A stretch of DNA of 64,000 bases from Perlucidibaca piscinae DSM 21586. GTDB taxonomy: Bacteria > Pseudomonadota > Gammaproteobacteria > Pseudomonadales > Moraxellaceae. The stretch spans positions 248,001 through 312,000 of the forward strand of contig NZ_ATUE01000006.1 of the NCBI RefSeq assembly GCF_000420045.1. Direction: 5' to 3'. A model generated the notes under the pieces. The model searched no databases. It worked only from the letters and a program-made list of their open reading frames with translations, and was not told where the DNA came from. Positions 62,521 to 64,000 of the stretch are shown here, piece by piece (positions within the stretch are counted from its first letter, which is position 1; the number at the start of each line of letters is the position of its first letter). The translations under genes and the position numbers were made by a program.

Positions 62521-62990
62521 CGGAAGATCAGTTCGAGCAGCTCCTGCAGGACAGCACGCAGCAGCTGCGTGACAAGCAGGCCCGCCTGGAGCGTGACTGT
62601 CATCTGCAGGCCATGGCGCGCTGGCAGCTCAATGAGGCCGATGCCGAGCTCACCTTTTTCGACGCGTCAGGTGTCGCGCAACTGGTGTTCTCGGTGACGC
62701 CGCTGGGCTCGTTCGCCGCCGCCCAGGACAGCTGGAAGTGGGCCTGGGCCAATCCCAAGCTGAACGGCAACTTCCGTCAGCGTGCGGTCCCGCTGCAGGG
62801 CCTGTTCCAGATCACCGACTACGACCTGTTCCTGGAAAAGGACACCGTCAGCGTCGATGCTGGCATGGCCTGGGAGCTGGCGGCGGTCGCGGTGGCGCAT
62901 CTCGATGCGCTGGGCTGCTACCGGGTCACCCATGGCGATGTCTGGCTGTTCCTGGCGCTGGATGCCGTGCGTCCGGCCGGCGAGGTCTGA
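62517..62990 (+). CDS. DUF6882-like protein in the ccm transcript
   Basis: A 157-residue soluble protein whose function I do not know. It contains WKWAWANPKLNGNFRQRAVP and DYDLFLEKDTVSVDAGMAWE, which resemble DUF6882 proteins. Its start overlaps the ccmE stop by 4 bases and the pseudouridine synthase gene begins 4 bases downstream, so it is expressed as part of the ccm operon. Length is normal for the family. Confidence 0.75.
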   Translation: MTEDQFEQLLQDSTQQLRDKQARLERDCHLQAMARWQLNEADAELTFFDASGVAQLVFSVTPLGSFAAAQDSWKWAWANPKLNGNFRQRAVPLQGLFQITDYDLFLEKDTVSVDAGMAWELAAVAVAHLDALGCYRVTHGDVWLFLALDAVRPAGEV

Positions 62991-62993
62991 TTC

Positions 62994-63875
62994 GTGGCGG
63001 CGGCAGTGATCAACGGGGTCGCTGCCAGTCGGGTGTTCTGCCCGCCCGCTGACTGGGTGACGGTGCTCGACTTCCTGGCGACGCGCTTTCCCCACATCGC
63101 CCCGGAGATCTGGCGTCAGCGTCTGGCCACCGGCAAGGTCAGCGACGAGCAGGGCCAGGTGCTGGACGAGCACAGCCGTTACCGGCCGGGTGCCACGCTG
63201 TGCTATTACCGCGACGTGCCGCCGGAGGCCGTGCTGGCCGGCCCGGTGACCATTGTTCATGGCGACGCGCATCTGCTGGTGGCCGACAAGCCGCATTTCC
63301 TGCCGGTGATGCCGGGTGGCCGCTTTGTTCGCGAGACCCTGCTGGTGCGTCTGCGCGAACAGCTGGGCGAACCGGATCTGGTGCCGGTGCACCGGCTGGA
63401 TCGCGACACGGCTGGTCTGGTGCTGCTGTCGCGTCGTCCCGATACCCGCGATGCCTACACCGCGCTGTTCCGCAGCCGCGCCATCCGCAAGACCTACGAG
63501 GTGCTGGCACCGCTGCGCGAGGACCTGGCCGAGCCCTTGCACTATCGAAGCCGCCTCGAGGATGCCGAGGAGTTCTTCCGCAGCCGCGAAGTCGCCGGCG
63601 AGCCCAACAGTGCCAGCATCATCCAGCTGATTGGCGAGTGTCGCGGCCTCGGACGCTACCGCGTGCAGCTGCTGACCGGTCGCAAGCACCAGATTCGCGT
63701 GCATTTCGCGGCACTGGGCATCGCCATCGAGAACGACCGCCTGTATCCGGTCTGGCAGCCCGATCTGCCCGATGATGCCGGCCGGCCGCTGCAGCTGCTG
63801 GCACGCGAGCTGGCCTTCACCGATCCGGTCAGCGGCGAGGACCGGCATTTCATCAGCGGCCGGGTGCTGTCATGA
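62994..63875 (+). CDS. RluA-family pseudouridine synthase
   Basis: A 293-residue enzyme with GTG start. The catalytic aspartate D136 is in VPVHRLDRDTAGLVLLSR; LVADKPHFLPVMPGG precedes it, and RVQLLTGRKHQIRVHFAALG is the C-terminal signature. N-terminal S4-like region is weak. Target is rRNA or tRNA; which one is not clear. Overlaps the next gene by 4 bases. Confidence 0.9.
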   Translation: MAAAVINGVAASRVFCPPADWVTVLDFLATRFPHIAPEIWRQRLATGKVSDEQGQVLDEHSRYRPGATLCYYRDVPPEAVLAGPVTIVHGDAHLLVADKPHFLPVMPGGRFVRETLLVRLREQLGEPDLVPVHRLDRDTAGLVLLSRRPDTRDAYTALFRSRAIRKTYEVLAPLREDLAEPLHYRSRLEDAEEFFRSREVAGEPNSASIIQLIGECRGLGRYRVQLLTGRKHQIRVHFAALGIAIENDRLYPVWQPDLPDDAGRPLQLLARELAFTDPVSGEDRHFISGRVLS

Positions 63876-64000
63876 GGCTGCTGGCCGTCCTGCTTGCCCT
63901 GCTGCCGCTGTCCGGCCTGCATGCTGCCTGGCGCAAGGACATCCAGCCCGAGTCGCTGGTGCAGCCGATACGCGACACCATCGCGCTCTGGGAGTCGCCG
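63872..64000 (+). CDS. Exported protein, 5' end only
   Basis: Forty-three codons run to the end of the window. A signal peptide is visible (MRLLAVLLALLPLSGLHA, cleaved after AHA-like site), then AWRKDIQPESLVQPIRDTIA. The rest is outside the window, so no family is assigned. Overlaps the pseudouridine synthase gene by 4 bases. Confidence 0.7.
   Translation, partial: MRLLAVLLALLPLSGLHAAWRKDIQPESLVQPIRDTIALWESP

Overview
The window is chromosomal DNA from a high-GC, motile gammaproteobacterium. Gene orders such as aspS-yebC-ruvC-ruvA-ruvB-ybgC-tolQRAB-pal-cpoB-queE-queC and gcvR/bcp/tusA-like/bepA/nadA resemble those of Pseudomonadales, while the flagellar order flgB-L, fliC, flaG, fliD, fliS, PilZ, sigma-54 activator, fliE-K recalls xanthomonad-type layouts. 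I cannot name a genus from the sequence alone. I saw no rRNA or tRNA gene and no CRISPR array.

Layout. (1) 1-22230: polar flagellum cluster, all on the plus strand: rod, hook and ring genes (flgB-L), flagellin with its own sigma-28-type promoter, filament cap and chaperones, a PilZ-like protein, an unusually short FleQ/FlrC-like sigma-54 activator, then the basal body and export genes fliE-K, closed by a terminator. (2) 22288-27500: accessory metabolic genes (AcuI-like reductase, DUF3465, NAD(P)H:quinone reductase-like flavoprotein, DUF4332 protein, an AraC regulator divergent from a fatty-acid hydroxylase/sterol-desaturase-like protein) with several strong hairpins. (3) 27600-33520: a mobile accessory island. 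It holds a TumA-like antitoxin with only a stub of its toxin, then a complete integron: an intact integron integrase on the minus strand, an attI-like site, and five inferred gene cassettes on the plus strand bounded by attC sites. (4) 33625-36251: SAM methyltransferase, glutamine-amidotransferase-like protein, small membrane protein and a RelE/HigB-HigA-type toxin-antitoxin pair. (5) 36470-51950: housekeeping block: nadA, bepA, tusA-like, bcp, gcvR, queC, queE, the Tol-Pal envelope operon, the RuvABC Holliday-junction genes, yebC and aspS. (6) 52148-64000: a small charged protein, Fe-superoxide dismutase, a RegB/RegA (PrrBA)-type redox two-component pair, DedA, DsbD, a long acetyl-CoA hydrolase/transferase, the cytochrome c maturation genes ccmA-E, a DUF6882-like gene, an RluA-family pseudouridine synthase and the start of an exported protein.

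The most interesting part is the integron. Cassette boundaries can be read directly: the attC of cassette 1 carries a 7-bp core that is the exact reverse complement of the attI crossover core, and the attC of cassette 2 carries one exactly complementary to the core that begins cassette 2. The cargo has no recognisable resistance gene. It includes a class III nucleotidyl-cyclase-like protein resembling the pyrimidine cyclases of Pycsar anti-phage systems, a two-gene cassette of unknown function whose second product resembles DUF5677 proteins, a four-helix membrane protein that resembles styrene-oxide isomerase/hydroxylaminobenzene mutase, a soluble orphan and a small membrane protein. Cassettes 2 and 3 look clearly more AT-rich than the host genes around them. 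These cargo functions are inference from motifs; the integron architecture is seen directly.
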